DNA of 64,000 nucleotides from Bdellovibrio sp. (GCA_016187935.1 JACPIU010000019.1:1-64000); one strand, 5' to 3'; positions 46,738 through 55,408 are shown, counted from the stretch's first letter. Notes: generated by a model from the sequence alone, not told the origin. Translations and numbers: made by a program.

Positions 46738-46953
46738 TCACTTATGTTCTCTGTCGCCAATTTCTGGAGGCATTTGGGGTTTGGGGGGCCACTCTGGAGT
46801 GGTTGGTTGGGCCCAAGGGACATCTGCATCAGGACTGGTCGGCTCTTCCTTTGGGACTGCCCAAGGCACATCGGCGTCAATTTCAGTTGGAGCTTCGGCC
46901 GGAGGCAAAGTTGGTTTATCTGAAGAGTGATCTTTTTTTTTATTGTTTTGCAT
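46738..46953 (-). CDS. Small proline-rich protein with a DADVPWA repeat
   Basis: 71 residues, highly charged and Pro-rich, with no membrane segment. DADVPWA occurs twice (residues about 26-32 and 42-48), each followed by a Pro-rich linker. AAAGGA lies seven bases before the ATG, which supports this strand over long frames on the other strand. No function can be assigned; the repeats could be protein-docking motifs. It is upstream of the HExxH gene on the same strand. Confidence 0.55.
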   Translation of the reverse strand: MQNNKKKDHSSDKPTLPPAEAPTEIDADVPWAVPKEEPTSPDADVPWAQPTTPEWPPKPQMPPEIGDREHK

Positions 46954-47052
46954 AGATAAATCCTTTGTCTGACTATTTATGAGTCTACACGGTATTTAAT
47001 CATCTCTAGAATGACTCAAGTCAATGTGATGAATGCTCAATATTTTAAAAAA

Positions 47053-47724
47053 TTAAACAGACCAATTGATGGCGTGAGCACCTTGATCGTTAAGATATTG
47101 ATTTGCCACCTTAAAGTGGCCACAGCCAAAAAAACCACGATAAGCGGATAAGGGAGATGGATGAGGTGCTGTGAGCACAAGGTGTTTTTTTCGATCTACA
47201 TTCTGGGCCTTCTTTTGAGCGTGCGATCCCCATAAAAGAAAAACCAGATTTTGGCGATAGGAATTGAGAACTTCCACCACCCGATCAGTAAATTTTTCCC
47301 ATCCCTTACCGGCGTGTGACATGGCACGATGTTGTTCCACCGTAAGAGTTGTGTTGAGTAAGAGAACTCCCTGCTTTGCCCAATCAATCAAACAACCATG
47401 GTTCGGTACAGGTGTCTGGAATTCATCAGAGATTTCCTTATAGATATTAGCAAGTGAAGGGGGAATAGGAATATCTGGTAAAACCGAGAAGCATAATCCA
47501 TGGGCCTGACCTGGGCCGTGATACGGGTCCTGCCCAATAATGACAACTTTAACTTGGTCAAAAGGAGTGAAATTGAAGGCATTGAAAATATCACGCCCAT
47601 GAGGATAGATAATTTTTTTCTTTGCTAATTCCAAGGCCAAAAAAGATTTGAGTTCGAGCATATAGGGTGCACTTAACTCACTTCCCAGATGCTCTTGCCA
47701 ACTTTCGTGCAATTTTCCTTTCAT
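47053..47724 (-). CDS. ung: Uracil-DNA glycosylase
   Basis: Removes uracil from DNA. The active-site [14 protein letters not shown] contains the catalytic Asp (about 66); [21 protein letters not shown] and the His-containing [17 protein letters not shown] (about 187-203) complete the family 1 signature. Length, 223 residues, is normal for UDG. It is followed after a short gap by a regulator/exported-protein pair on the same strand. Ribosome-site sequence before the start is weak. Confidence 0.96.
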   Translation of the reverse strand: MKGKLHESWQEHLGSELSAPYMLELKSFLALELAKKKIIYPHGRDIFNAFNFTPFDQVKVVIIGQDPYHGPGQAHGLCFSVLPDIPIPPSLANIYKEISDEFQTPVPNHGCLIDWAKQGVLLLNTTLTVEQHRAMSHAGKGWEKFTDRVVEVLNSYRQNLVFLLWGSHAQKKAQNVDRKKHLVLTAPHPSPLSAYRGFFGCGHFKVANQYLNDQGAHAINWSV

Positions 47725-47785
47725 TGATGCCCTTTAGGCAGAACTTTAAGCAGAAAAGATAAACTGCACGAATTACTTAGGCCAG

Positions 47786-48193
47786 CTACTTTTTATAAAT
47801 GACCGCTTCAAGTGTCGCAGGGTTCAATCGTCTGCCATTTGCCTCAAGAAACTCCACATCACTCCAGCTCTTGTTAGCAGGCAATCCATCCACCGCCGGT
47901 CGAATCATATTCCCCGAGGCCGGTTTAAACTTGATGCTGTCAATATCGTGAATTTCGTAGGCCTCATCAGGCGCCACGACATACTTTAATTTCGGTATAC
48001 TTACAGATTTACCACCACCGGTAAATTCCCCGTTGGCCACCAAACCATGACCTGTTCGTTCAAGACTTGCCCAAGAGATGGATTGGGCCTCGAGCACTGC
48101 AAGGGCCCTCTTTCCTGCCCCGGTAAACTCGCCCGCTCGCGAATTGGAAAAACAGATTAAAAGCAGAAAAGCTAACAGAATGATGCTCTTCAT
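47786..48193 (-). CDS. Small exported protein with repeated GEFTGxGK motif
   Basis: 135 residues with a signal peptide (about 1-20, ending RAG or SRA). GEFTGAGK begins the mature chain and recurs as GEFTGGGK at about residue 55; a third shorter pattern is not seen. The rest is beta-rich, ending in a conserved-looking NPATLEAVIYKK. No family is recognised. It overlaps the regulator gene as ATGA (48190-48193), so the two are translationally coupled. Confidence 0.65.
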   Translation of the reverse strand: MKSIILLAFLLLICFSNSRAGEFTGAGKRALAVLEAQSISWASLERTGHGLVANGEFTGGGKSVSIPKLKYVVAPDEAYEIHDIDSIKFKPASGNMIRPAVDGLPANKSWSDVEFLEANGRRLNPATLEAVIYKK

Positions 48194-48960
48194 TGGAGTA
48201 CTCCTTGCTCACGTTTCTCGCCTGCACCAAGCACATCGGCAAGTTGCACGGTGAAATATGGAATAGGGCCATCACTTTCAGAGGCATTCATGATCTCATA
48301 AATTTTCTTGGCAGCTTCACGCTGAATCTCTTTTACTTTTTTTATGGCATCTTCGTTTAAAGATTCTGACAGAGTGTAAAAGATATTTAGCCCGCGATCG
48401 AGTTCTTCCGGATGATAAAATTTGACCAGCTCAGGTAGATGTTCTTTGGCAACAGTTAAATCCAGTGAGAAGTTTTTTTCGCTGGCATGATATTGTGCAC
48501 CTTCCAGGCGAAGCAGATTTTCCTTGCGCAATTTTTTTAGACGCTCAACTCCCGGCATCCCGAATAAATCAAAAATTTCATCTTCCCGCACACCACTGCG
48601 ATTAGCGGCAAGTTTATAGATAAAATAGCTTAAACGATCACGCAGCACTTCATTCAGATCTTGATCGAATTTATGAGGAGCATCGACCTCAACATAAGCA
48701 GAGAATGATTCGCGAATCACTTCTCCCATAGGCCCATCAAACATTTGCACCAGTTTGGAAAGACGCCTTTCTTTGGAAATAGCACTGGCAATATTTAACA
48801 CCGTATGGGGAGATGGGTCCCCTTTGATTTCCAGCGACAAAATCCTCCTGAGCGTGGTAGCGCCGACGCTTGAGCGCATCGCCAAACCATTGATCGAAGT
48901 ATTGGGAAACTTCGTGAAGTAATCATTAATAACATCCCTTAACTGTTCAACTAAGGTCAT
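48190..48960 (-). CDS. Helix-turn-helix regulator-like protein
   Basis: 256 residues. Residues about 25-60 (NGLAMRSSVGATTLRRILS) look like an XRE-type helix-turn-helix. The remaining helical part loosely resembles the TIGR02147/DUF4423 regulators found in Bdellovibrio-like and Fibrobacter genomes, ending with an NLIK..EREIQREAAKKIYE-type helix, but I am not sure. The ATG at 48960 follows GAAGGGG directly; longer frames to 49047 have no ribosome site. The exported GEFTGxGK protein is coupled downstream, so regulator and target may be linked. Confidence 0.65.
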   Translation of the reverse strand: MTLVEQLRDVINDYFTKFPNTSINGLAMRSSVGATTLRRILSLEIKGDPSPHTVLNIASAISKERRLSKLVQMFDGPMGEVIRESFSAYVEVDAPHKFDQDLNEVLRDRLSYFIYKLAANRSGVREDEIFDLFGMPGVERLKKLRKENLLRLEGAQYHASEKNFSLDLTVAKEHLPELVKFYHPEELDRGLNIFYTLSESLNEDAIKKVKEIQREAAKKIYEIMNASESDGPIPYFTVQLADVLGAGEKREQGVLQ

Positions 48961-49148
48961 ACCCCTTCCCTTAATAGGTTCATGGACATGGGCACACCTT
49001 ACCAAGCTTTGCAGAGGGGGGAAAAAAATTGTTCCATCAAAAGGCATAAACTCGCCAAATGTAATATTTTTTCAATTTCCAACATCGCCTCAAGCTTGTT
49101 TCGGTGATGTTTTGACACTCAGTAATTCTTTCAATCGTCTTTACAACA

Positions 49149-50006
49149 TTAAAGAACACATCTCCTAAGTCCCGGATTCCACACACCCGCAGGGCAATGT
49201 GGCCCAGACCCACCGACAGAAGGTCCCGGCCCTGGGAATGGACGATTGGGGCCAGGAGTTATCGGGGGGGTAGGCACCCCTCGTCCATTCCCATTGCCGT
49301 TACCACGAACAGACGGTGCCCCACCTGCACAGACCTTTGTGCCAATTTGCATGCGCAAAGAACCGGCCACGTCGGCACTATCAAGACTCAAGACCGCCAG
49401 AGAGTTGGGCTCGGCAGGATTGATACGCGAAAAGATTACGTTTTTTATTACAAATTTAATTTCGCGATCATGTCCGCGAGCACAATGACTACGATCAGTT
49501 AAAATAGTTTTCTCTTGGGACAATTGCCATTCCTCATCAAGCGGATCAGGTCCTCTATTGCGCCATTGCTTTTCACCCACTACGGCACGCCCGGCCGAAC
49601 CAAAGCCACGTGGTCCTGTCCATTCCAAAAATAAGATACGGACTAAGGCCTCGGCCAGAGGGTCTAGCTGAACTGCGCCGCGAATATCGACATTGACTTT
49701 GATGTTTGCGACTTGCTCACCTTCTTTTAAGTTGGCCTTAACGATAATATCGCAAATCTTGTTATTGATGGTGTTATCAACTCTTCTTCCCCCAGGTGAA
49801 GTATTTTCCATTGGGGCCTGGACAGAAAATTGATCGAAGAGTATCGACAGTGCCTGGTTGTTCGGTGAGAGAACAACTTGATATGTTCCCTCGGGGCAAC
49901 CCGTCCCTTGCAAAGAAATATTGGTAAATTCAAACGGTAGCTCCGCACTATAAATGATGGTGCTTACCATCATCACTATTCCAACAACCCAAAACATTTT
50001 TTTCAT
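49149..50006 (-). CDS. Exported DUF4360-like protein with Pro/Gly-rich tail
   Basis: 285 residues, signal peptide (about 1-20). The mature N-terminus carries the DUF4360 start GTGCPEGTYQVVLSPNNQALSI-like stretch and its typical FDQF, NKICDI and PRG segments; Cys positions match the partner gene at 50297. Unlike the partner it continues with a Gly/Asn/Pro-rich tail (about 230-270) ending CPAGVWNPGLRRCVL, a two-Cys pattern. AAAGGAG precedes the ATG with a good spacer. It is divergent from its paralogue across 290 bases containing twin palindromes. The family's function is not known to me. Confidence 0.85.
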   Translation of the reverse strand: MKKMFWVVGIVMMVSTIIYSAELPFEFTNISLQGTGCPEGTYQVVLSPNNQALSILFDQFSVQAPMENTSPGGRRVDNTINNKICDIIVKANLKEGEQVANIKVNVDIRGAVQLDPLAEALVRILFLEWTGPRGFGSAGRAVVGEKQWRNRGPDPLDEEWQLSQEKTILTDRSHCARGHDREIKFVIKNVIFSRINPAEPNSLAVLSLDSADVAGSLRMQIGTKVCAGGAPSVRGNGNGNGRGVPTPPITPGPNRPFPGPGPSVGGSGPHCPAGVWNPGLRRCVL

Positions 50007-50101
50007 TTCTCACTCCTTTTGAAAACCCCTTCCGACAAAAGACAACTACACCTCGGCGCAAAAAAGTGAAATATTTTTTTGCACATGCTATCCACAAAAT
50101 G

Positions 50102-50166
50102 CTCCACGTGGAGTGAGACTATGCGTGCATCCTTATATGCATTTTTTGTCTCACCACCACGTGGTG
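50102..50166. promoter_or_regulatory. Twin CACGTG palindromes between divergent DUF4360 genes
   Basis: CTCCACGTGGAG (50102-50113) and CACCACGTGGTG (50155-50166) are each perfect 12-bp palindromes sharing the core CCACGTGG. Their centres are 53 bp apart, close to five helical turns. Inside them, GTGAGAC (50113-50119) and GTCTCAC (50148-50154) form a further exact inverted repeat. A dimeric repressor or activator binding both sites and controlling both genes is a natural reading. Confidence 0.65.
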
Positions 50167-50296
50167 CAGTTTCTGTTTCATACATGTTTGTTTTGCTTTC
50201 CTTTATTTTTTTTTCTTTCTATTCTGGCCCCATCGAAGAAAAGCAGATTTGGAATTGCGCTTTCTTTGCAACTCAAGAAAAAAGGGAGAAGTTGTT

Positions 50297-50914
50297 ATGA
50301 AGAAATTTTTATTGAAACTTGTGACTCTGGCCTTGATCTCTGCCCCGGTAATGGCGGATGACATACGTCTTGGCAATCCAGGTTATGGTGGAACAGGCTG
50401 TCCTGCCGGTAGTGCTTCCGTAACCTTAAGTCCTGATCAAAAAGCTCTGACTTTAATTTTTGATCAGTTTGCGGCACAAGTTGATCGCTACAAAAAAATT
50501 GATCGTAAATCATGTAATATTGCGATCCCAGTGCATGTTCCGCAAGGTTACTCTATCAGCATTATCACTGCTGACTATCGTGGTTATGTCACTCTTCCAG
50601 TCGGCGCCCAGGCGCGTTTTTCCGCCGAGTATTTCTTTGCCGGCCAAAGAGGACCACGAGCTGATCGCGTTTTTGTGGGATATCAGGATACCGATTATCT
50701 GATTACCAATAATCTCGGCGTTGAGGCCTTGGTATGGTCTCCCTGCGGTGCCGATGTGAATCTTCGAGTTAACTCGGCCATGTCACTCAGAACGACCGGA
50801 CAAGACGCTCTTGCCACAGTTGATACCGCCGACTTCAAGGCAGGAATTGTTTATAAAATTCAGTGGAAGCGTTGCGGTCAACCTTCACCTGACTTTGGAT
50901 ACAGCGACTTTTAA
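50297..50914 (+). CDS. Exported DUF4360 protein
   Basis: 205 residues with a signal peptide (about 1-20, ending VMA-D). The mature chain matches DUF4360: GTGCPAGSASVTLSPD, LTLIFDQFAAQ, KSCNIAIPVHVPQGYSISI, DYRGYVTLPVGAQARF and YFFAGQRGP. Two further Cys (near 170 and 193) would complete disulfides. DUF4360 proteins are small exported beta-rich proteins of unknown function in fungi and some bacteria. Start ATG 50297 is preceded by GGGAGAAG, so a TTG at 50249 is not used. It is divergent from the paralogue and ends at a strong terminator. Confidence 0.88.
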   Translation: MKKFLLKLVTLALISAPVMADDIRLGNPGYGGTGCPAGSASVTLSPDQKALTLIFDQFAAQVDRYKKIDRKSCNIAIPVHVPQGYSISIITADYRGYVTLPVGAQARFSAEYFFAGQRGPRADRVFVGYQDTDYLITNNLGVEALVWSPCGADVNLRVNSAMSLRTTGQDALATVDTADFKAGIVYKIQWKRCGQPSPDFGYSDF

Positions 50915-50933
50915 TTCATCTCCTCGCCGTTAC

Positions 50934-50970
50934 AAAGAAAGGGCCGAGATTTTCTCGGCCCTTTCTTTTT
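50934..50970 (+). terminator. Rho-independent terminator after the DUF4360 gene
   Basis: AAAGGGCCGAGA pairs with TCTCGGCCCTTT around a short T-rich loop, then CTTTTT follows. Confidence 0.9.
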
Positions 50971-50992
50971 AGATAAAAATTTGAAGAAAAAC

Positions 50993-51187
50993 TTATGCCA
51001 CATCACCTTGTTCAAATGGAACATTGGGCAGATCAGGAATGAGTTGAAACAAATCTTGCGCCAGCTTCAAAAAGAATTTGGCCTTGCTTAAATCACCATT
51101 TTTAATCTCTTCTCTGGCAGCGTCTTGAAGTAAAATGGCCTGGTTTAAGGCCTCACTTTGCGTGGTAGCGACTTGAGTTATCTTCAT
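50993..51187 (-). CDS. Small helical protein of unknown function
   Basis: 64 residues, two amphipathic helices (QSEALNQAILLQDAAREEIK and LSKAKFFLKLAQDLFQLI) and no membrane segment, resembling a TPR-like helical pair. AAGGAGG with a three-base spacer before the ATG makes it a real, strongly translated gene despite the length. No family is recognised. It lies downstream of the 399-residue exported protein gene, separated by a hairpin. Confidence 0.65.
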   Translation of the reverse strand: MKITQVATTQSEALNQAILLQDAAREEIKNGDLSKAKFFLKLAQDLFQLIPDLPNVPFEQGDVA

Positions 51188-51298
51188 GGGACCTCCTTAT
51201 CAGAAGTTAACCTCATGACAAGGGTAAACGATGTTAGAATTTTTAAGTGGCCCCTCAGTAATTTTTTCAGATGGCGCAAAAATATCTGGTGCCAAAAT

Positions 51299-51334
51299 AG
51301 ACACCTCTCCAACATTCAAGGGGTTGGAGTGTCT
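51299..51334 (-). terminator. Bulged stem-loop overlapping a stop codon
   Basis: On the minus strand AGACA-CTCCAAC pairs with GTTGGAG-agg-TGTCT (3-base bulge) and is followed by ATTTTGG. It overlaps the stop of the exported protein gene (51333), so it probably acts as its terminator. A second weaker hairpin lies at 51271-51294. Confidence 0.5.
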
Positions 51335-52532
51335 AAAAAAAATGCAGTAGACTTCTTTCGATCTGGTGCTTGATCAAACCATGCAAGTATAGATACTCGG
51401 GCATGAGATTCTGCAATGATTCGTACATTTCAAACATTTTCAGATATTGCTCTTGAAAACGAGAGTAGAGTGTAACCAAGGAAGCTCGGTGATTTTTAAA
51501 TTCGGCCTCAAGATGTTTCCGCTCCAAATCAGTGCAGGACGTAGTGGAAGAAGAGCACAGTCCCCATTGTTTTTGTAAATTAGCGATATATTCACGTTTG
51601 GCCTTGATGCGATCGAAGAGATCACGTGCCTTAATAATTTCGAAATTTTCATCGGCATTTTCAAAAGAAAAGCGTGAACGCAAGATAAAATTAATAAGTA
51701 AATTGGCATTGACAGTACTGCGTTCCTTTCTCAAATGTCTGATAAGCCTTCTTAGATGGCGCGAGGCCTTATTCATGCGTTTTTCGCGGTATAACGTCAC
51801 AATTGATCGCAGCTGATCCTTGAGTGTAGGGGAAATTTGGGCCAAATCCTCTCCCACCACAGAAATCAAAATATAATTGCGATCGGGTACACTTGTTGCC
51901 GTCATTTTTACTTGAGTCAAGACAATATTATTAAAAGAGCGATGGGCCATCACATTTTCATCGCCAAAAAGTGAATTTAAATTTGGCAGTAAACTATTTC
52001 GATATTCAAACATGGAAGTAATAGACTTTTGCAGATCACTGTTTCGTCCCGCCAAGTCTGTCATTTTAAGCAGGGCATAATCAGCAAGATTCGGAGACGA
52101 CGAAGCATGCAGAATTTGAACAATTTTAGCTAAGTCTATTTTAAACTGTACTGACTTCTCTAGTTGCGTCTGCATGCGTGCCAGAAGGCCGGCATCTTGT
52201 TCACTAAAATGGCCGAGCGCAAGTCCCCATTCCTGGCCAAGCACCACCATCCCAGCGATAGTCTCCCTTACCTCTTCAAAAAATGGCCGAAATCCTTGAG
52301 GAAGTGCATCGTTCTTTATGTCTTTTCTCTCGACGATGGGTTGAAACCAATCACGCAAATCAATCAGAGTAAATTTCAAACTATTATAAAATCCCAGCAC
52401 CGAATCTTTATGCGATAAATAGGTCTGCCGCTGTGTTGGATTAACTCCCTCACTGCTCTCGGTGGCCTCAACCATCCCATTCCAAAGGGACAGCACGCAG
52501 ATCATGGCAAACAAAAAATATTTAATCTTCAT
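51333..52532 (-). CDS. Exported helical protein of unknown function
   Basis: 399 residues with a signal peptide (about 1-23, ending VEA-T). The rest is almost entirely predicted alpha-helical with charged surfaces and several Arg-rich stretches (RHLRRLIRHLRKERS near 255), plus one Cys pair (near 327 and 333). I see no conserved domain. No convincing ribosome site precedes the ATG at 52532. It is probably periplasmic. Neighbours are an ABC-2 exporter upstream and a small helical gene downstream; no operon is obvious. Confidence 0.6.
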   Translation of the reverse strand: MKIKYFLFAMICVLSLWNGMVEATESSEGVNPTQRQTYLSHKDSVLGFYNSLKFTLIDLRDWFQPIVERKDIKNDALPQGFRPFFEEVRETIAGMVVLGQEWGLALGHFSEQDAGLLARMQTQLEKSVQFKIDLAKIVQILHASSSPNLADYALLKMTDLAGRNSDLQKSITSMFEYRNSLLPNLNSLFGDENVMAHRSFNNIVLTQVKMTATSVPDRNYILISVVGEDLAQISPTLKDQLRSIVTLYREKRMNKASRHLRRLIRHLRKERSTVNANLLINFILRSRFSFENADENFEIIKARDLFDRIKAKREYIANLQKQWGLCSSSTTSCTDLERKHLEAEFKNHRASLVTLYSRFQEQYLKMFEMYESLQNLMPEYLYLHGLIKHQIERSLLHFF

Positions 52533-52639
52533 TCAATGACACCATTGCCCCCAATTTGCTTCGGAACTGAACATTTGTCCAAGTGTATGTGCTAGTTATG
52601 TAATTATTTCCCTGACAAGAACGAAACTTAGACCACTTT

Positions 52640-53746
52640 CTAATACCACTTAAAAATCTTTAATCCGAAGAGGAAACAAAGCGTCCCAAAAAGGCCCAAA
52701 ATTAAAAGTTCTTTGGCCACCACCACAAGCTCCGGGCCTTCGAGCATAACCCTTCTTAGAGTATCGATCAAAAGCGTAAGGGGAAGATATTTAATGATCG
52801 GTTGTGCCCAATCCGGAAAATTGTGATAACTAAAAAAAACCCCTGAAACCACCATCATAGGAGTGGTGATAGCATTGATAATGCCAGTGCCGATATCAAT
52901 AGAGGTGGTTCTGGAAGCACTCAAGATCGAGAGACCGCTAAAGGCCCAATTGCCGGCCAAATAAACCGTGAGAAGGTCCAAATAACTGCCACTAATTTGT
53001 ATGTGAAAATAATAGAGGGAGAAAGAAATTAAGAGAGAGGCCTCAATCAGCCCCATGATCATCCGGGTAAAAATTTGTGAAAATAAATAATAAGATCGTT
53101 TCATCGGGGTTGCCAAAAGTCTGCGCAGCAGTTTTTTCGATCTTCTTTCAATTAAGCTATAGCTAACACCCCACATGCAGGACATCATGATGCCCATTCC
53201 TACCAGCCCGGGAACAAAGAAATCCACATATCTGGTTCCGGGAACATTGACAGGTTGGACCTTATCTTCTTCCTGACCATGGCCCTTTAAATTATTCTCA
53301 ATCAGGGAACGGGCGATAAAGTACGTAATTTGTGCCTCTTGGTTTCTGGGATCAAATTCATATCTAATGCCATGAGTATCTTCATGGGCCACCAGAATGG
53401 TGATGCCGCGTTTGAGTAATAGGGTGGCGTGCTCTTGAGAAGTAATATAAAAATTGATTTTATTTTTTCCGAAGGCGCGCGTTTCAAAAGTCTTTTCAAA
53501 TTTTCTAATTTGATCTTCTGCCGAAGAGGACTCCTGGGCATGTTTCAGAACATAATTCATGAGAATATGGTTAGAATCGAACTTCTCTACCACAGCAATT
53601 GAGCGAATATTGATTGGTTTTGAAGAAAATGCCTGTCCCAGTCCCCAGGCCATCAGAATAGGAAAACCGATTCCCCACAGAATCACGCCGGGGTCACGGA
53701 TAATTTCCTTCATTTGCACTTCAATAAGTCTGGCCAACTGTCTCAT
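52640..53746 (-). CDS. ABC-2 type transporter permease
   Basis: A 368-residue permease of the ABC2_membrane (YhhJ/DrrB-like) family. One helix near the N-terminus (about 22-40), a large external loop (about 60-180), then five helices from about 190 to 365, with the family-typical RRSKKLLRRLLATPMKRSYYLF. It overlaps the ATPase gene by 26 bases, so the two form an exporter operon. The substrate (drug, lipid, polysaccharide) cannot be inferred. Confidence 0.88.
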   Translation of the reverse strand: MRQLARLIEVQMKEIIRDPGVILWGIGFPILMAWGLGQAFSSKPINIRSIAVVEKFDSNHILMNYVLKHAQESSSAEDQIRKFEKTFETRAFGKNKINFYITSQEHATLLLKRGITILVAHEDTHGIRYEFDPRNQEAQITYFIARSLIENNLKGHGQEEDKVQPVNVPGTRYVDFFVPGLVGMGIMMSCMWGVSYSLIERRSKKLLRRLLATPMKRSYYLFSQIFTRMIMGLIEASLLISFSLYYFHIQISGSYLDLLTVYLAGNWAFSGLSILSASRTTSIDIGTGIINAITTPMMVVSGVFFSYHNFPDWAQPIIKYLPLTLLIDTLRRVMLEGPELVVVAKELLILGLFGTLCFLFGLKIFKWY

Positions 53747-54476
53747 CGCTAAGACCTCTGCCGGTTAAAAATATAAAAAGTTCATCCAAATTTGCTTTAC
53801 CATTTTCTTTTAACAGCTGTTGTGGTGATCCCTCTTTGATTATGATTCCTTTATCCATCATGATAATTCGATCACAAAGAAAGTTAGCTTCTTCCATGTA
53901 ATGCGTGGTGAGAATCAAAGATGTTTTTCCTTTGCTTTTTAAATCGCTCAAGATATTCCAAATCTCCCGTCTGGCAGCAGGGTCAAGGCCGGTGGTGGGC
54001 TCATCGAGGATGAGAACTTCGGGTTCATTGAGGATAGAGATACCAAGGGCAAGCTTCTGCCGTTGGCCACCGGACAAATGAACCGTTCGCGCCTGCGCTT
54101 TATCCCGTAGGTTGACCATATCCAATATTTTCTGAACTCGGTCTTCGCCAAGATCAAAAAAACTGGCGAACAATCTTAAAGTCTCCAGAGTTGTTATTCT
54201 TTCAAAAAATTTAGTCTCCTGTAATGAAAGGCCAATCAATTTATGAATCTCACGGGCGTTCTTTTTCCAGGTAAGACCTTTGATGCGGATTGAGCCTTTA
54301 TCGGGTAATTGGATTCCTTCGATAATTTCCACGAAGGTTGTCTTGCCAGCTCCATTGGGACCCAGGATGGCAACAAATTCGCCTTGGGAGACAAATAGGT
54401 CCACTCCTCTTAAGGCCTTCAGTTCTTTGAAAGATTTATGGATATTTTCTGCGCAAACCAAACAATCAATAAACAT
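53721..54476 (-). CDS. ABC transporter ATP-binding protein
   Basis: 251 residues. Walker A GPNGAGKT (about 39-46), signature LSGGQRQK (about 133), Walker B LILDEPTTGLD (about 154) and His-switch TTHYMEE (about 187) are intact. It resembles CcmA/DrrA-type ATPases that pair with ABC-2 permeases, and overlaps the permease gene downstream. It should energise the exporter. Preceded by a 293-base intergenic region. Confidence 0.92.
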   Translation of the reverse strand: MFIDCLVCAENIHKSFKELKALRGVDLFVSQGEFVAILGPNGAGKTTFVEIIEGIQLPDKGSIRIKGLTWKKNAREIHKLIGLSLQETKFFERITTLETLRLFASFFDLGEDRVQKILDMVNLRDKAQARTVHLSGGQRQKLALGISILNEPEVLILDEPTTGLDPAARREIWNILSDLKSKGKTSLILTTHYMEEANFLCDRIIMMDKGIIIKEGSPQQLLKENGKANLDELFIFLTGRGLSDETVGQTY

Positions 54477-54760
54477 ATCTCAGATATATCATCTGCCATC
54501 GGCATACGCAGTAGCAAAAAACCATAATTAGTCTGAGACATCCTATGAAAACTTGAATTCTTTTTTTTCATTGAGAATCATTTATTCTTCGCTCAAATGT
54601 CATTTTGGGAAATGCTTTTTTATATGTAGGATTGCCAGGTAAAAACAACAAAAGACCAATCAAAACATCCATATCTCCTTAGGCTTAGCGGTAATGCTGG
54701 TAGGAAGAATCTGCTTAAGAAAAATTTTATAATCTTACACGGCTTTGGGACTATTTCGGT

Positions 54761-54766
54761 TATAAT
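54761..54766 (+). promoter_or_regulatory. -10-like TATAAT immediately before a start codon
   Basis: TATAAT at 54761-54766 lies three bases before an ATG at 54770 and nine before the ATG at 54776, with no ribosome site between; transcription beginning near 54773 would leave the 54776 ATG almost at the 5' end. A second TATAAT is at 54728-54733. No convincing -35 is seen for either. Confidence 0.4.
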
Positions 54767-54775
54767 ATTATGCAT

Positions 54776-55186
54776 ATGACGAGTTTATTATTAATTGATG
54801 ATGATGCTGAAATACGAGACTTATACGGCCCGTTTTTGCGAAAGCGTCTCTTTGATCAATCTCTACCACGACGCCAGGGCGATTCACTGACTATTTGTGA
54901 AGATGGCACTCAGGCGCTAGAAGTTTTGCAAGAAAATTATGCTTTCGACATCATTATTTGTGATTACTGTATGCCCGTGAAAAATGGTGGGGATGTTTGG
55001 AATTTCGTCCGCAAATCCTACCCTAATGTTCCTTTTATCCTTTTTACTTCCGAGGAATTTCAAGAACTTCCTGAATTCGACGAATCCTTTCAAGACCCAC
55101 GCCATATCTGCCTCAAAAAGCCCGCCTCCCCGGCCAAACTTCTGCAAGTTATTACCAATGTCCTGAGCGAATCGCAAAAAGAGTAA
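54776..55186 (+). CDS. Stand-alone response regulator receiver protein
   Basis: A CheY-like receiver of 136 residues with no output domain. The acidic pocket (DDD near residues 8-10), the phosphorylatable Asp near 63 (ICDYCMP), the Ser/Thr near 92 (FTSEE) and the conserved Lys near 114 (LKKPAS) are present. An insertion (FDQSLPRRQGDS) between the first helix and second strand makes it slightly long. It would signal by protein contact. The second ATG (54776) is preferred because of the -10 position; the frame begins at 54770. No histidine kinase is adjacent. Confidence 0.85.
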   Translation: MTSLLLIDDDAEIRDLYGPFLRKRLFDQSLPRRQGDSLTICEDGTQALEVLQENYAFDIIICDYCMPVKNGGDVWNFVRKSYPNVPFILFTSEEFQELPEFDESFQDPRHICLKKPASPAKLLQVITNVLSESQKE

Positions 55187-55194
55187 ACCACTGA

Positions 55195-55218
55195 TAGTGC
55201 CCGAAAAATGGGGCACTA
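55195..55218 (+). terminator. Stem-loop after the receiver gene
   Basis: TAGTGCCC pairs with GGGCACTA around an 8-base loop; the following AAAAATCG gives only a weak tail. It probably terminates or processes the receiver transcript. Confidence 0.5.
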
Positions 55219-55331
55219 AAAATCGAAACATGATCATTCTCATGTTCTATCCCGGGCCAAATACAAATTCATGAGTCTCAGGTTCCACCAAAGGCAAGAA
55301 TCACGCTCATGGTAAAATTATCAATAAGGGT

Positions 55332-55403
55332 CCAATAGCTTCGCTATTGGAGGTTGGCATCGCGTGGTCGGGCCGCCATGCAATTACAGAGTGTAATTGG
55401 AGG
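55332..55403 (+). promoter_or_regulatory. Two tandem hairpins, the second abutting a ribosome site
   Basis: CCAATAGC/GCTATTGG (loop TTC, 55332-55350) and CAATTACA/TGTAATTG (loop GAG, 55381-55399) are perfect 8-bp stems. Both are followed at once by GAGG: the first by AGG(TTGG), the second by the GGAGG that serves the lipoprotein start at 55409. Confidence 0.55.
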
Positions 55404-55408
55404 CGTGC

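Noticed and set aside
46677-46955. Three long overlapping frames on the plus strand opposite the proline-rich gene
   Set aside because: They arise from the repeated codons of the minus-strand gene; the minus frame has a ribosome site and balanced composition, the plus frames do not.
54570-54590. AGAAT/ATTCT palindrome resembling a Fur-type box upstream of the ABC exporter
   Set aside because: Only 5-bp arms, and the match to a Fur box is poor, so no iron regulation is claimed.
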